Of a stretch of DNA of 64,000 bases, positions 17,082-26,719 are shown piece after piece. A model generated the notes under the pieces. That model searched no databases, was not told the origin of the DNA, and worked only from the letters and a program-made list of their open reading frames with translations. Each line of letters starts with the position of its first letter. Position 1 is the first letter of the stretch. The DNA lies in the NCBI RefSeq assembly GCF_014203045.1, contig NZ_JACHIF010000001.1:1116001-1180000 (forward strand). The letters run 5' to 3'. Source of the stretch: Prosthecobacter dejongeii (GTDB taxonomy: Bacteria > Verrucomicrobiota > Verrucomicrobiia > Verrucomicrobiales > Verrucomicrobiaceae). The translations under genes and the position numbers were made by a program.

Positions 17082-18608
17082 TTACGGATCGGTGAGGTTG
17101 GGTGCCCACATGCCTGTTTCTTTGACGGTGGGGGTCACGCCATCGGCTGGAAAGGTGCTTTTGACGATGCCCGCGAGCTGGGTGGACAGCTCGGTGACAG
17201 TCGCTGCATGGTCGGGCTTTTCGGCGAGGTTGGTGAGCTCTTTGGGATCGGTGTCATGATCATAGAGTTCGCGGCCTTCTTTGCCCTCGGCCCACTCGGT
17301 GTAGCGCCAGCGTGGGGTGCGTAGGGAATAACCAAAGATGCGTTTGCCATTGTCCCCAGCCGCGGCGCTGGCTCCCATGCGCTTGAAGCCGCCACCGCGC
17401 ACCACTTGACTGATCACCCAGCCGCGGCCTTCAGCCTTGGGGTCCTTGAGCATGGGCACGAGGCTTTGTCCCTGGAGATTGGCGGGGGCCTTCACGCCGC
17501 AGAGTTCGGTGAGGGTGGGGTAGAGGTCAATTAGGCCTACGGGAGCCTGGGCGACTGCGCCTGGTGTGACGCCGGGGCCCGCCATGATGAGGGGCACGCG
17601 GGCGCTTTCTTCAAAGAGGCTCTGCTTCTGCCAGAGGCCGTGCTCACCCAGGTGATAACCGTGGTCACTGGTGAAGACGACGATGGTGTTTTCACTCAGG
17701 CCCAGGCGGTCTAGAGTATCCAACACAACACCGGCCTGGGCATCCATGAAGCTGATGCTGGCGAGGTAGGCCTGCACGGCCTGGCGGCGGAGGTCATCGG
17801 TGAGTTTGTCCTGCTCTTTTTTGTAGCTGCCCAGCGCGTGTTTGGGGAGGTCGGCCTGGTCTTCCTTCACCCCTTGGACCACGGGCATTTGATCCACGGG
17901 GTAACCTTCAAACCAAGCCTTGGGGGCAATGTAAGGGGTGTGGGGGCGGAAGAAACCGAGGGCGAGGAAAAAGGGCCGGGACTTGTCCTTGGCGCAGCGT
18001 TCCAGCACCCAGGCCGCTTCGCGGGCCATGAGGCCATCGGTGTGCTTTTCATCGGGATTCGGGGAGGCATACCAACTGAGGGTGCCGCCGTAGTTGCCGG
18101 GAATGAGGCTGAAAGTGTGGTCCATGTCCTCCATGCGGTCCGCGCCCGCCGGGTTGATCTCCATTTCCCAAGATCCGGGATCATCGTGGCCATTGGTGCC
18201 GATGGAGAGTGGGACGTTGTAGTGATACAGTTTGCCGATGCGGGCGGCGAAGTAGCCACTGAGGCGGAAGGCCTGGGAGAGACTCTGGTGATTTGGGATG
18301 GTCTGGCGGAAAACCTGGGCATTGGCGAGGATGCCGTTGCTGTTGGGGTAGAGACCGGTGAGCATCGAGTTTCGGCTCGGGCCGCAAAGGGGGAACTGAC
18401 AGGCAGCTTTTTCAAAGCGTACGCCGCGCGCGGCCAGTTTGTCCAAATTGGGCGTTTTGGCCAAGGGGTGACCATAGCTGCCGAGGCTGGTGTTCAGATC
18501 ATCGGCGATGATGAAGAGAACATTGGGCCGGGTCTTTTCCGCAGCAGGTGCGGGGGCTGAGCAGAATAGCCCGAAGAGAAGGGTGGGGAGGAGCAGGCGC
18601 GCGAACAT
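17082..18608 (-). CDS. Secreted sulfatase, iduronate-2-sulfatase-like
   Basis: The 508-residue protein has a signal peptide (MFARLLLPTLLFGLFCSAPA) and the S1 sulfatase fold. NVLFIIADDLNTSLGSYGHP supplies the metal-binding Asp pair. FPLCGPSRNSMLTG holds the C-x-P-S-R motif whose Cys is converted to formylglycine. VFTSDHGYHLGEHGLWQKQS carries the later D-H ligands. The overall pattern resembles iduronate-2-sulfatase-like members of the family. It would remove sulfate esters from polysaccharides outside the cytoplasm. No maturing enzyme is seen in the window. It is upstream of murJ on the same strand, separated by a GC-rich inverted repeat. Confidence 0.94.
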   Translation of the reverse strand: MFARLLLPTLLFGLFCSAPAPAAEKTRPNVLFIIADDLNTSLGSYGHPLAKTPNLDKLAARGVRFEKAACQFPLCGPSRNSMLTGLYPNSNGILANAQVFRQTIPNHQSLSQAFRLSGYFAARIGKLYHYNVPLSIGTNGHDDPGSWEMEINPAGADRMEDMDHTFSLIPGNYGGTLSWYASPNPDEKHTDGLMAREAAWVLERCAKDKSRPFFLALGFFRPHTPYIAPKAWFEGYPVDQMPVVQGVKEDQADLPKHALGSYKKEQDKLTDDLRRQAVQAYLASISFMDAQAGVVLDTLDRLGLSENTIVVFTSDHGYHLGEHGLWQKQSLFEESARVPLIMAGPGVTPGAVAQAPVGLIDLYPTLTELCGVKAPANLQGQSLVPMLKDPKAEGRGWVISQVVRGGGFKRMGASAAAGDNGKRIFGYSLRTPRWRYTEWAEGKEGRELYDHDTDPKELTNLAEKPDHAATVTELSTQLAGIVKSTFPADGVTPTVKETGMWAPNLTDP

Positions 18609-18727
18609 GGGATGTGGCGCTGAAACGATGGGAGGGGTGGGTTTCTCTCGGCGGTTTGTCGTGGAGGGACCTTGGGTAGAAAGATGGAGGGTAGGAAGAT
18701 TTTTTTTGAGCGGAGAGAGGGAATGCG

Positions 18728-18744
18728 TTTTGGAAGCTCTGGAT
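18728..18744. repeat. Dispersed 17-mer, second copy
   Basis: TTTTGGAAGCTCTGGAT here is identical to 14706-14722. Flanks are also similar: a GGGAA-x-GCG stretch before it and AGCAAGCGAGG after it (AGCAAACGAGG in the other copy). It lies in the 187-base gap between the sulfatase start and the kinase stop, where I see no gene. Confidence 0.6.
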
Positions 18745-18795
18745 ACGCGCTCGAACGAGCGTTGATTGAGAGCAAGCGAGGACAGCGCCCAGTCT

Positions 18796-21700
18796 TCACT
18801 CTCCTGTTATCTTGCTGCGGTAGCGCTGGGCTTCTGCGTGAGCACCAGGGTCTTTCTTTTGGGTCAGCGTATGGACGTAGTCGTCGAAGGATTCCTCCTC
18901 CTGGGGGGAAAGGGAACGGCTTTCAGGGTCGCTTAGCAGCCAGCGTGCCCAGCGTTGGGCGGTGGAGGAGGGAGATGATTTTTTGGGTATTTGGGCCAAG
19001 GCGTTGTGTACCTGGGCCAGCCCCAGGGTTTGGGCCTTGCCATCGTCGGAGAGACGGCGGCGGGCGAGGGCTTCGGCGAGGTCGAGAAACCAATGCGGCA
19101 GGGGCTCGGCCAGCTCAGGCATGGGGAGCGAGAACCAACCTTGATCCGCCATCAGGAAGACTATTTTTTTGGCATCGGCACTGACATGCACCTCGCTGAG
19201 GCCATGACCTTGGCGCAGGCCAGGGGTCAAGCCATCGCCTGTGCGGGCATCCCAGACGCGGATTTCTCCCTCATCGGTGACGGTGACGAGGAAGCGCCCA
19301 TCTTGGCTGAGGGCCAGGGCATTGACGAAGGATTCATGGCGGATGGCGATGCCCGTGGCCTTGCCGCTGCGGACGTCCCACAAGCGCACTTCTTGATCGC
19401 GGCCTGAGGTGGCGGCTAGTTGACCGTCTTCAGAAATGGCGACGGCACCGACGGCGGGTGGGTGGGTAAAAGCGGGGCCGAGCGGACGGAAGGCAGCCTT
19501 GACATCCCAGACGGAAACGTGGCCTGTGCCGTCGGCCGTGGCGAGGAAGGTTCCAGCACGATTCCAGCCCCGGGTGCTGGCTTCGCGGACATTCACGGGG
19601 GCATCTTTGGCTAGGGGTGGGGTTTCCAGGTAGGATTCATGCGCGCCTGCCAGATAGCGGCGGGTGGTCATGCGCTGGTGGATGCTCCACACCTGCACGC
19701 TGGGCTCATGCCTGGGGGCGACGATGAGCATGGAGCCATCGGGCGTGACGCTGATCTGGGCGATGCTGTGGCGCAGGCGATGCTGCACGCGCTCGCCCGT
19801 GACGGTGTTCCAGACCTGCATCTCACCATGGCGGGAGACACTGGTGACGAGGCCCTGAGCGAGTGCCTGGGAAGCGGTGAGGATTTCCCCATCGTGGGCC
19901 TGAGCGGGGGTGCGGGGCTGGCCTTTGGTCAAATCCCAGGCATGGAGGTAACCGCGACTGTCGCCCACCGTGAGCGTGGTGGCATCGGCATTCATGCTCA
20001 GGCACATCACAGAGGAGGGGTGGCCAAGGGGAGGGAGCAGTTCTGTCTCCGTGCGGAAATTTCCCACATGGACGGTGCCGGAGTGCAGGCCGACGGCGAT
20101 CATTTCTCGCTCGCGGTGGATGGCGAGAGAGGAGATGCCATCCCCGGTTTCAAAAGGGTCGCCAATGGTCTTGCCAGTACTGAGATCCCACACAACGGCC
20201 TGGCCTTTGACGTCGGGACTTTCCACGGCATGGGCGGCGGCTACGAGGGTACCTAGATAGTCTAAGGTGACCAGATGGACGGGGTAAGCGGCAGATTTCA
20301 GAACCCGGCCGGGGCGATCTAGCTGGCGCATGTCCCAGACCTGCAGGGTGCCATCTTCACCGCCTACGGCTAGCACCTGCCCATCTCCAGAGAGGGCCAT
20401 GCTGAGGACAGGCTCAGGCAGGGCGGGCTGAAGTGCTGTGTGACTGCCATCGCTCAGAGACCAGCGCTCCACCTGGCCATTGTCCAGGGCTAGGAGGGCC
20501 TGCTGCCCATCGGCCGAGATGGTGAGGCAGGTGGCGATGGTGTTCTTCGGCAGGGGATGGTCCCGTCGCTCATGCGTCGTGGTGTCCCAGATGCTGAGGA
20601 TGGACTTGGGGGTGCCCTGGCCGTTTTTGGGCGGCAGGGTGGAGACGGCCACGGCGCGGCCCGTCTGACGGCTGAGGGTGACCAGACGGGCCTCCTCTGC
20701 GCCTTCGGGAAGGGGCAGCTCTGGGGTGGTGGGGTGCAGCAGGTGCTTGTGCTGGAGGAGGCTGAGGAGGTTCGTTGCCGCGAGGCTGTTACCTGGATCT
20801 GTGCGCAGGGCACGGGTGAGCCAGGCGACGGATTCGGTGTAGTCGCGCCGCTCGGTGAGTTGGCGCGCCATGACTTCATCGGAGCGGGAGTATTCCTTTT
20901 TCAGGTTGCTGCCTGCTTCTTCGGCCGCTGCGCGGTTTTTTTCAGCTTCAAAGTAAAGAGCCGTGCTGGTGATACCGCCGGCGAGGATGGCCAGGGAGAT
21001 GGCCAAGGTGGCGGCGACGCCGACCTGATGCCGCCGTACAAACTTTCCGATCACGTACGCGCGGCTGGGGGGGCAGGCGTGCACGGGTTCATGGCGCAAG
21101 TAACGGCGCAGGTCATCGGCCAGATCGTCGGCATTGCCGTAGCGGCGGGCGGGGTCGCGTTCCAGAGCTTTGAGGATGATCCAGTCCAGGTCGCCTTTGA
21201 GCGAGGATTCGCGAGAGCTGGGTTTAGGAGGGTCGCGCTCCACCTGATCGCGTAGGATCTGGTGCAGGGGCTTCTGCGCGATGTCCATGGGGGTGACCAG
21301 GGCCTTGCCAGTGAGCAACTCCATGAGGATGGAGCCAAGGGCGTAAACGTCGGATCGCGTATCCACATGGGAGCTGCCGTGTTCGATCTGCTCCGGGCTG
21401 ATGTAACCGGGGGTGCCGACGAGCTGATCCATGCCGGTAGCGAGGGTCTGGCTGACGTCTTTTTGTTCTAGAACTTTGGCGATGCCGAAGTCAATGACCT
21501 TGGGAATGGGGGCTCCATTCTCCTCCATGACCATGACATTGGAGGGTTTTAGATCGCGGTGGATGATGCCCTTTTGGTGGGCGTGATTCACGGCCTGACA
21601 GACGGGGATGAAAAGCTCGAGCCTCTGGTGGAGGGTGAGGTTTTTCTTGCTGGCATAACTGGTGATGGAGCGTCCGCGAACCAACTCCATGACAAAGTAG

Positions 21701-22173
21701 GGCTGGCCGCGCTCGGTCTCGCCCGCATCCAGCACGCGGGCAATATTGGGGTGCTCCATCAGGGCCAGGGATTGCCGCTCGGTGTCAAAGCGGGCGATCA
21801 CCTGCTGGGTATCCATGCCAGCTTTGAGGATCTTGACCGCGACGAGGCGCTGGATGGGCTGCACTTGCTCGGCCTTGAAGACGAGGCCGAAGCCTCCCTC
21901 TCCTAGTTTTTCTAGCAGGCGGAACTTTCCTTCTAGCCACCCGTCGTTGTCCTTCAGGAGATCGGCAGAGCGGACGCCGCTGCCACGAGTGCGGGTGAGG
22001 GGGGCCTGGGTGAGGCTGCTGCGCTGGCCTTGGGTGATCAACGTCACATCCTCGGGCACGTCGCTGGCGCGCTCGGGGTTCTCAAAGGGGGATGGAGACG
22101 GTGGAGTCACGACAGGGAGCAAGTCAGCCTCAAGCACGCAGGAGGCCTGAGCGCAAGCAAACAACGGCCCCAT
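18796..22173 (-). CDS. Serine/threonine protein kinase fused to WD40 repeats
   Basis: The 1125-residue protein has a Hanks-type kinase domain at about residues 90-360: LGEGGFGLVFKAE (P-loop), VAVKILKAG (ATP lysine), IIHRDLKPSNVMV (catalytic loop), VIDFGIAKVL (DFG) and GTPGYISPEQ. One membrane segment follows (VGVAATLAISLAILAGGITS), then a short tetratricopeptide-like stretch. From about residue 480 to 1010 there are repeated WD units, e.g. HTALQPALPEPVLSMALSGD with LQVWDMR, and GQLAATSGRDQEVRLWDVRS. This puts the kinase inside and the propeller probably outside the membrane. Such fusions are common in Planctomycetes and Verrucomicrobia and probably sense an extracellular or envelope signal. 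Confidence 0.95.
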   Translation of the reverse strand: MGPLFACAQASCVLEADLLPVVTPPSPSPFENPERASDVPEDVTLITQGQRSSLTQAPLTRTRGSGVRSADLLKDNDGWLEGKFRLLEKLGEGGFGLVFKAEQVQPIQRLVAVKILKAGMDTQQVIARFDTERQSLALMEHPNIARVLDAGETERGQPYFVMELVRGRSITSYASKKNLTLHQRLELFIPVCQAVNHAHQKGIIHRDLKPSNVMVMEENGAPIPKVIDFGIAKVLEQKDVSQTLATGMDQLVGTPGYISPEQIEHGSSHVDTRSDVYALGSILMELLTGKALVTPMDIAQKPLHQILRDQVERDPPKPSSRESSLKGDLDWIILKALERDPARRYGNADDLADDLRRYLRHEPVHACPPSRAYVIGKFVRRHQVGVAATLAISLAILAGGITSTALYFEAEKNRAAAEEAGSNLKKEYSRSDEVMARQLTERRDYTESVAWLTRALRTDPGNSLAATNLLSLLQHKHLLHPTTPELPLPEGAEEARLVTLSRQTGRAVAVSTLPPKNGQGTPKSILSIWDTTTHERRDHPLPKNTIATCLTISADGQQALLALDNGQVERWSLSDGSHTALQPALPEPVLSMALSGDGQVLAVGGEDGTLQVWDMRQLDRPGRVLKSAAYPVHLVTLDYLGTLVAAAHAVESPDVKGQAVVWDLSTGKTIGDPFETGDGISSLAIHREREMIAVGLHSGTVHVGNFRTETELLPPLGHPSSVMCLSMNADATTLTVGDSRGYLHAWDLTKGQPRTPAQAHDGEILTASQALAQGLVTSVSRHGEMQVWNTVTGERVQHRLRHSIAQISVTPDGSMLIVAPRHEPSVQVWSIHQRMTTRRYLAGAHESYLETPPLAKDAPVNVREASTRGWNRAGTFLATADGTGHVSVWDVKAAFRPLGPAFTHPPAVGAVAISEDGQLAATSGRDQEVRLWDVRSGKATGIAIRHESFVNALALSQDGRFLVTVTDEGEIRVWDARTGDGLTPGLRQGHGLSEVHVSADAKKIVFLMADQGWFSLPMPELAEPLPHWFLDLAEALARRRLSDDGKAQTLGLAQVHNALAQIPKKSSPSSTAQRWARWLLSDPESRSLSPQEEESFDDYVHTLTQKKDPGAHAEAQRYRSKITGE

Positions 22174-22184
22174 ACTCCGCCGGG

Positions 22185-24044
22185 TCAGCGTGGGATCAAG
22201 GGCAGAGCTAGATACGAAGGATGTTCCGCATCGTGGTGAATGGAATTCACGGCGGATTGAGTGCGCCGATTTTCGTTCAGGGGTTCACCCGTGTTGGGGT
22301 TGATATCGAAGCGGGGGAAATTGCTGCTGCTGATGTCCACGCGGATGCGATGGCCCTTTTTGAAAACGTTGCTGGTGGGGTAGAGACGGAGAGTGATGGG
22401 GTAGATCTGACCGGGGGTCATGAGTTTCTCCTGTTTCAGGCTGTCGCGGAAGCGAGCGCGCAGAATGCCGTCTGTGATATTGAGGTCAAATCCACCGGGC
22501 CAGTCGGCACTGGCAGGGTAAACGTCCACCAGTTTGGCGGTGAAGTCGGTATCCACAGCCGAGGAGGAGACCCAGAGCTTCAGTTCGATTTCCCCGGTGA
22601 CTTCCACATCCTGCGTGAGGGGTTCGGTTTGAAAAACCAGCACGTCATTGCGGGCGGAGAGGGGCAGGGGCTTCAGCCAGTTCCATACATGCGAACCGCC
22701 TTTTTGATCCCAGGCCCCCTGGAGCATGATGCCGTCGCCGCTGGAGATATTCCCGCCGATCGTGGGCACGGGGTTTTGCGGATCGAAGACGTAGCTGGTG
22801 CTGGCTCGGGCCTGGGTGGGTCTCTCGGTCTGCAGGTGCCCACCGGTGGTGAGGTGATAGTTGGTTAGGCGTGCGCGGGCAGGTGGCCATGCGGTTTCAT
22901 CCCGCCACTGCCCACCGTGGTAAAGCAGGCCTTCGGGGGTTTTATGGCCATCGCCAGTGCCCATGACAAAGAGGCGCACCTGGGTGGTGAAGGGGGCGGC
23001 TTTGCCCACGGTGTTATCCATGCCCTTGAGGACGTGGTCATACCATTCCTTTCGCCAAGCCAGTTCATCGGCGATGGCGGCTTCGGGCCCAAAGTCCACC
23101 TGACCATGGCTGGACTTGGCCTGGGCCCCATGGATCCACGGGCCCATGATCATATACACGGGGCTCTTGAGCGTGCGGGTGAGAGCGGCGAAATTCGCAG
23201 TGGTGTTGCCAGCCCAGGAGTCATACCAACCACCGACGAGATACACGGGGATGTCTTTGTACTTGGCGGCGTTTTCCAGGATGTTGTTCTGGGCCCAGAA
23301 CTCGTCATTGGCCCCATGGCGCATGGCGTCCACCAGCCAGCTTTCATATTCGGGGGCTAGCTTCAGCGGCGTCATGCCGGGGCGCAGGGGCAGCAGTTTG
23401 AGGTAGTCATGGCGGTGGTCCACCATCTCCTTCAGCACCGCCGCTGTGGCGGGATCTTGTGAGGCGACGCTGCCTTTGGCGGCATTGAGGATGATCCAGT
23501 TCCAGAAACGCATCTCAAAGGCACCCGCGTTGCGCATGGACTGCACTCCGCAGTTGGACACGGCATCCACGGGAATGACGGTGGCCAGCTCAGGCGCGCC
23601 CTCCATGGCCATCGCGTGCTGGGTGCCGCCGACGTAGGAGGTGCCGATCATGCCGATTTTGCCATTGCTCCAGGGCTGCTGGCCGATCCATTTCGCGCAG
23701 TCCACGCCATCGCGCCCATCGTCCGTCATCCAGTGCCAGGTGCCCTCGCTGCCGTAGCGGCCACGGCAGTCCTGAGCGACAAAAACGTAGCCGTGCTGGG
23801 CATAGTATAGACCCAGCTTTTTCGCCCCATCCTTGTTGTAGGGCAGGCGTGTGAGGATGACCGGATAACGGCCTGGCTTTTCCACACCGCCCTCGGCAGG
23901 CAGGTAGAGATCGGTGGCCAGTTTGACGCCATCGCGCATGGCCACCTGGACATTCGTTTTCACTACGGGCTCCTCAGCTAAAAGGGAGGAGGTGAGCAGG
24001 CATAGGGTGAAGAGAAGACGGGGCAGGGCAGGGCACGAAAGCAT
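22185..24044 (-). CDS. Secreted CocE/NonD family hydrolase (X-Pro dipeptidyl-peptidase S15 type)
   Basis: The 619-residue protein carries a signal peptide (MLSCPALPRLLFTLCLLTSS). The alpha/beta-hydrolase domain shows VAQDCRGRYGSEGTWHWMTD and the nucleophile elbow GMIGTSYVGGTQ (G-x-S-Y-x-G). The C-terminal jelly-roll domain of the family is visible from about GEIELKLWVSSSAVDTDFTA to LRLYPTSNVFKKGHRIRVDI. It hydrolyses esters, amides or X-Pro peptides; the substrate is unknown. ATG 24044 is preferred over ATG 24071, since it begins the signal peptide. It ends 11 bases before the start of the kinase gene. Confidence 0.92.
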   Translation of the reverse strand: MLSCPALPRLLFTLCLLTSSLLAEEPVVKTNVQVAMRDGVKLATDLYLPAEGGVEKPGRYPVILTRLPYNKDGAKKLGLYYAQHGYVFVAQDCRGRYGSEGTWHWMTDDGRDGVDCAKWIGQQPWSNGKIGMIGTSYVGGTQHAMAMEGAPELATVIPVDAVSNCGVQSMRNAGAFEMRFWNWIILNAAKGSVASQDPATAAVLKEMVDHRHDYLKLLPLRPGMTPLKLAPEYESWLVDAMRHGANDEFWAQNNILENAAKYKDIPVYLVGGWYDSWAGNTTANFAALTRTLKSPVYMIMGPWIHGAQAKSSHGQVDFGPEAAIADELAWRKEWYDHVLKGMDNTVGKAAPFTTQVRLFVMGTGDGHKTPEGLLYHGGQWRDETAWPPARARLTNYHLTTGGHLQTERPTQARASTSYVFDPQNPVPTIGGNISSGDGIMLQGAWDQKGGSHVWNWLKPLPLSARNDVLVFQTEPLTQDVEVTGEIELKLWVSSSAVDTDFTAKLVDVYPASADWPGGFDLNITDGILRARFRDSLKQEKLMTPGQIYPITLRLYPTSNVFKKGHRIRVDISSSNFPRFDINPNTGEPLNENRRTQSAVNSIHHDAEHPSYLALPLIPR

Positions 24045-24159
24045 GACCCTCAAACTACGGTCTGACTCCACGCACTATTGTTCCGAAAGCCAACATCGGA
24101 GTGAAAGTATCGAAGTGTGTCATGAGTGTGAATCACTCGAAACACTCCGGATCTGCTTC

Positions 24160-25299
24160 TCAAAGTTTGCGCTTCGGAATCACGGTCGTGTCCAGCACCT
24201 CTCCTTGCATGTTTTTGAACTGCACCTGCATGGTCGGTTCTCCACGCTGAAAGGTGAGCAGGAGGTAATTGTCCTGCTGGGCAAAGAACTTGGATTGAGG
24301 GTCTTTGTACGGGCTGCCATCGCCTTTCAGGCAGGTGTTGAAGTAGGGCAGGCCACCCTTGAGTTCAGCGCGATCTGCGAAGTAACCAAAACCTGTGACA
24401 AGGGCACTGCCTTTAACGAATTCCTCATGCCACAGGCCCTTCGTCAGTCCCTGCACGGCAGTCTGTTTTTCATTCATGAGGGTGAAAACAAAACCCGCCT
24501 TGGTTTGCGCCATGAGATCCCGGTACTCAAGGAACTGGGCGGAGCTGGCATCATACGGGTGGCAGGTCTGCCAGGTCGTGCCGAAGTCCTGGATGTGGTT
24601 GAGGTCTAGGGCGATGAAACGGAGGTCAAAATCGGGCAGGTCAAAGTGCCACTTCCACTCATCACCGGGCAGCGCGAAGAACTCGCGGTAAGCGCTGGCC
24701 TCGATGTCATAGACGGCATGGGCGGGTGGCTTGGGGCCACGAGGGGTGATCTCGCGGTCGTGATTGCCGAGGATAGGGAGGAAAGGTAGGGAGCGAAAGA
24801 GGGCGGGCTGTTGATCTATCAAAGCGCTGAAGGCGCGGGTGCCTTCGCGGCCTTTTTCATGCAGGCTGGCCACGTTGTCGCCAGCACTTAAAAGCAAATG
24901 CGGGTCATCTCTGAGCACGGCACTGAAGTCTGTGACTTTGGAATAACCCCAGTCTGCCACGATGATGACACGGAGGGTGTCCTTCGAGTAGTTTTTGAAA
25001 GTGGCGACTCTGGAGACGTCATCTCCGCTGCGAACGCGGTAATGGCAGAGGCCCTCTTTGAAATCGAGGGGAATCTTGACGTGATGCAAGGTCACCTTGT
25101 CCTCAAGGATCACCTTTTGGCCGAGAGCGGAGGTGGGACCAAACTCGACCACGGAGTCTCCTGGGGCCTGCGTTTCCCAGTTGATGACCATTTGGTTAGG
25201 CTGATTTGACGGATGACTGAGCCAGATGCGCTCGATGGACCCGGCCTGCAGGCCGGAGGTGAAAAGGCTGAGGGAGGCAAGGGCGCGGAGAAGAGTCAT
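24160..25299 (-). CDS. Secreted metallophosphoesterase-fold protein with degenerate active site
   Basis: The 379-residue protein has a signal peptide and a purple-acid-phosphatase-like N-terminal fibronectin-type domain (NQMVINWETQAPGDSVVEFG). The phosphoesterase domain keeps motifs I-III: IIVADWGYS, LSAGDNVAS and ILGNHDRE. The C-terminal His ligands are missing. Where family members have a His before the last block, this one reads FTLMNEKQT. The GHxH block appears as GFGYFADRAE. Metal binding is therefore probably incomplete and activity lost or altered. It overlaps the ceramidase-like gene upstream by four bases (ATGA), so the two are coupled. Confidence 0.82.
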   Translation of the reverse strand: MTLLRALASLSLFTSGLQAGSIERIWLSHPSNQPNQMVINWETQAPGDSVVEFGPTSALGQKVILEDKVTLHHVKIPLDFKEGLCHYRVRSGDDVSRVATFKNYSKDTLRVIIVADWGYSKVTDFSAVLRDDPHLLLSAGDNVASLHEKGREGTRAFSALIDQQPALFRSLPFLPILGNHDREITPRGPKPPAHAVYDIEASAYREFFALPGDEWKWHFDLPDFDLRFIALDLNHIQDFGTTWQTCHPYDASSAQFLEYRDLMAQTKAGFVFTLMNEKQTAVQGLTKGLWHEEFVKGSALVTGFGYFADRAELKGGLPYFNTCLKGDGSPYKDPQSKFFAQQDNYLLLTFQRGEPTMQVQFKNMQGEVLDTTVIPKRKL

Positions 25300-26672
25300 G
25301 CAGGGGAAAGAAGCTGGCGGATGCCTGCGCTCATGAGATCATAGGTGGCGGGAGAGCCATTGGCCACGGAAACTTCGTAACCGCCCTGGGGGAAGGCTTC
25401 CTTCGTGGGGATGTACCATGCCCCACCGTCTCCGTATGCTGCCGTGGCGACAAAGCGCCCCGGCTGCATCTGCTGGGCGCGGAGTTGGTATTCCAAGAAG
25501 GACTCTGCGGGCAGGTGCAGCATGGAGATGTCATTCACATGCAGGGCGCTCAGGATGATGGGGGTGCCCTGGGTGATGCGCTCCATCCAGCCAAGGCGCA
25601 TGGCGGAACGGATGCGGTTGGCAGATGAGTTTTTGGCATCGGCCAGAGAGGCGCGCTCACCTTCTAGGGTGAAGACCGGATTGACGGCGGGGAGCAAGTC
25701 ATGGGTCTGCCATTTCACCTGAGTGATGGGTTGGGGTTTCAGGTTTTGTTCCGAAGCGACGATGCCTTCATAGATCCGCTGCGTGAGCTGGACCCGGGCC
25801 TCCGGTGTGCCATCGTTGTATTTGCCAGCGGCAATGTTTCCCGAAGCCCCGGTGAAATAGATGTGCGTGCAGTCAGGTTCCTCTTTCTGCCGTTGTTTGC
25901 GGGCGAGGCCCACGAAGTCACTGCTCACGTGCCCTTTGCCATAATGGCTCATGGGATGAGTGGCGTAGTAGTGGCAGGCCAGCACTTTTTTATCGCCATC
26001 GTAAAAAGCGACGGTCTTGAGCATCGGGTCAATGAGGCCCTCGGTAAGCGCGATCAATTCAGCATCTTTGCAGGCGCTGCCACGCATTTTGGAAACTTTG
26101 CCGTCAGGACCGATCGCTACCCGCCGGTTGGAGGCCACCTTGTCCACCTTTCCCTCACCTTGGGCGATGTGGGTGAGGGCCCGTGAGTGCGGCAGGGCGG
26201 CCTTCACAGCTTCACCAGCGCGTTTAAGGCAATCTTTAAAAAAGGGCAACTGTACCAGTGAGAGCCCTGCATTTTGTTGGGCGGCAAGTTCTTCCCCACG
26301 CAGGCACACAAAGGGCGCATCATGTTGATGCACGCATTGCACAGCTACCCTCTCAGGGGTGGTGCCTGCGGCCTGAGCCAGAGCAGTCCGCCAAGCTAGA
26401 TGGGCTTCATTCAACAGCCCCGTCCAGTCCACAGCACAGACGACAATCGGCTCCCCGGCACCGAGCAGGACGTAGCCGATGGCCTCCAGAGAATCTTCGC
26501 AGTCCACGACGGGCGTGATCCAGCCGCCACACAGTGGATGGCCTGCCGGCGGCGTGACATCGAAGCGGAATGGGGCGATGCGCAGCCCCGACGCTTTCTC
26601 CGCCGCAGCCAGCCAAGGGGTCGTGACGGCCAGTGAGGCTTGAAGGAGACGGCGGCGGGTGAAGGAATTCAT
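25296..26672 (-). CDS. Neutral/alkaline ceramidase-like secreted hydrolase
   Basis: The 458-residue protein starts MNSFTRRRLLQASLAVTTPW, a twin-arginine-like signal. The mature N-terminus LRIAPFRFDVTPPAGHPLCG and the block VQCVHQHDAPF are typical of the neutral/alkaline non-lysosomal ceramidase N-terminal family widespread in Planctomycetes and Verrucomicrobia, where H-x-H-x-x-P coordinates zinc. CHYYATHPMSHYGKGHVSSD and YFTGASGNIAAGKYND follow, matching other active-site segments. Real substrates in this group are unproven. It lies downstream of pyk, and its stop overlaps the start of the degenerate phosphoesterase gene. Confidence 0.85.
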   Translation of the reverse strand: MNSFTRRRLLQASLAVTTPWLAAAEKASGLRIAPFRFDVTPPAGHPLCGGWITPVVDCEDSLEAIGYVLLGAGEPIVVCAVDWTGLLNEAHLAWRTALAQAAGTTPERVAVQCVHQHDAPFVCLRGEELAAQQNAGLSLVQLPFFKDCLKRAGEAVKAALPHSRALTHIAQGEGKVDKVASNRRVAIGPDGKVSKMRGSACKDAELIALTEGLIDPMLKTVAFYDGDKKVLACHYYATHPMSHYGKGHVSSDFVGLARKQRQKEEPDCTHIYFTGASGNIAAGKYNDGTPEARVQLTQRIYEGIVASEQNLKPQPITQVKWQTHDLLPAVNPVFTLEGERASLADAKNSSANRIRSAMRLGWMERITQGTPIILSALHVNDISMLHLPAESFLEYQLRAQQMQPGRFVATAAYGDGGAWYIPTKEAFPQGGYEVSVANGSPATYDLMSAGIRQLLSPA

Positions 26673-26673
26673 G

Positions 26674-26703
26674 CGGGTGCCAAAATACGCTTCTGGGCAC
26701 CCG
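26674..26703. repeat. Perfect inverted repeat between pyk and the ceramidase-like gene
   Basis: CGGGTGCC (26674-26681) and GGCACCCG (26696-26703) form an 8-base-pair stem with a 14-base loop. It lies directly upstream of the ceramidase-like start codon and downstream of the pyk stop. There is no T run on the transcribed strand, so it may be an attenuator or RNA-processing site rather than a terminator. Confidence 0.45.
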
Positions 26704-26719
26704 TTTCTCCCAACGGATG

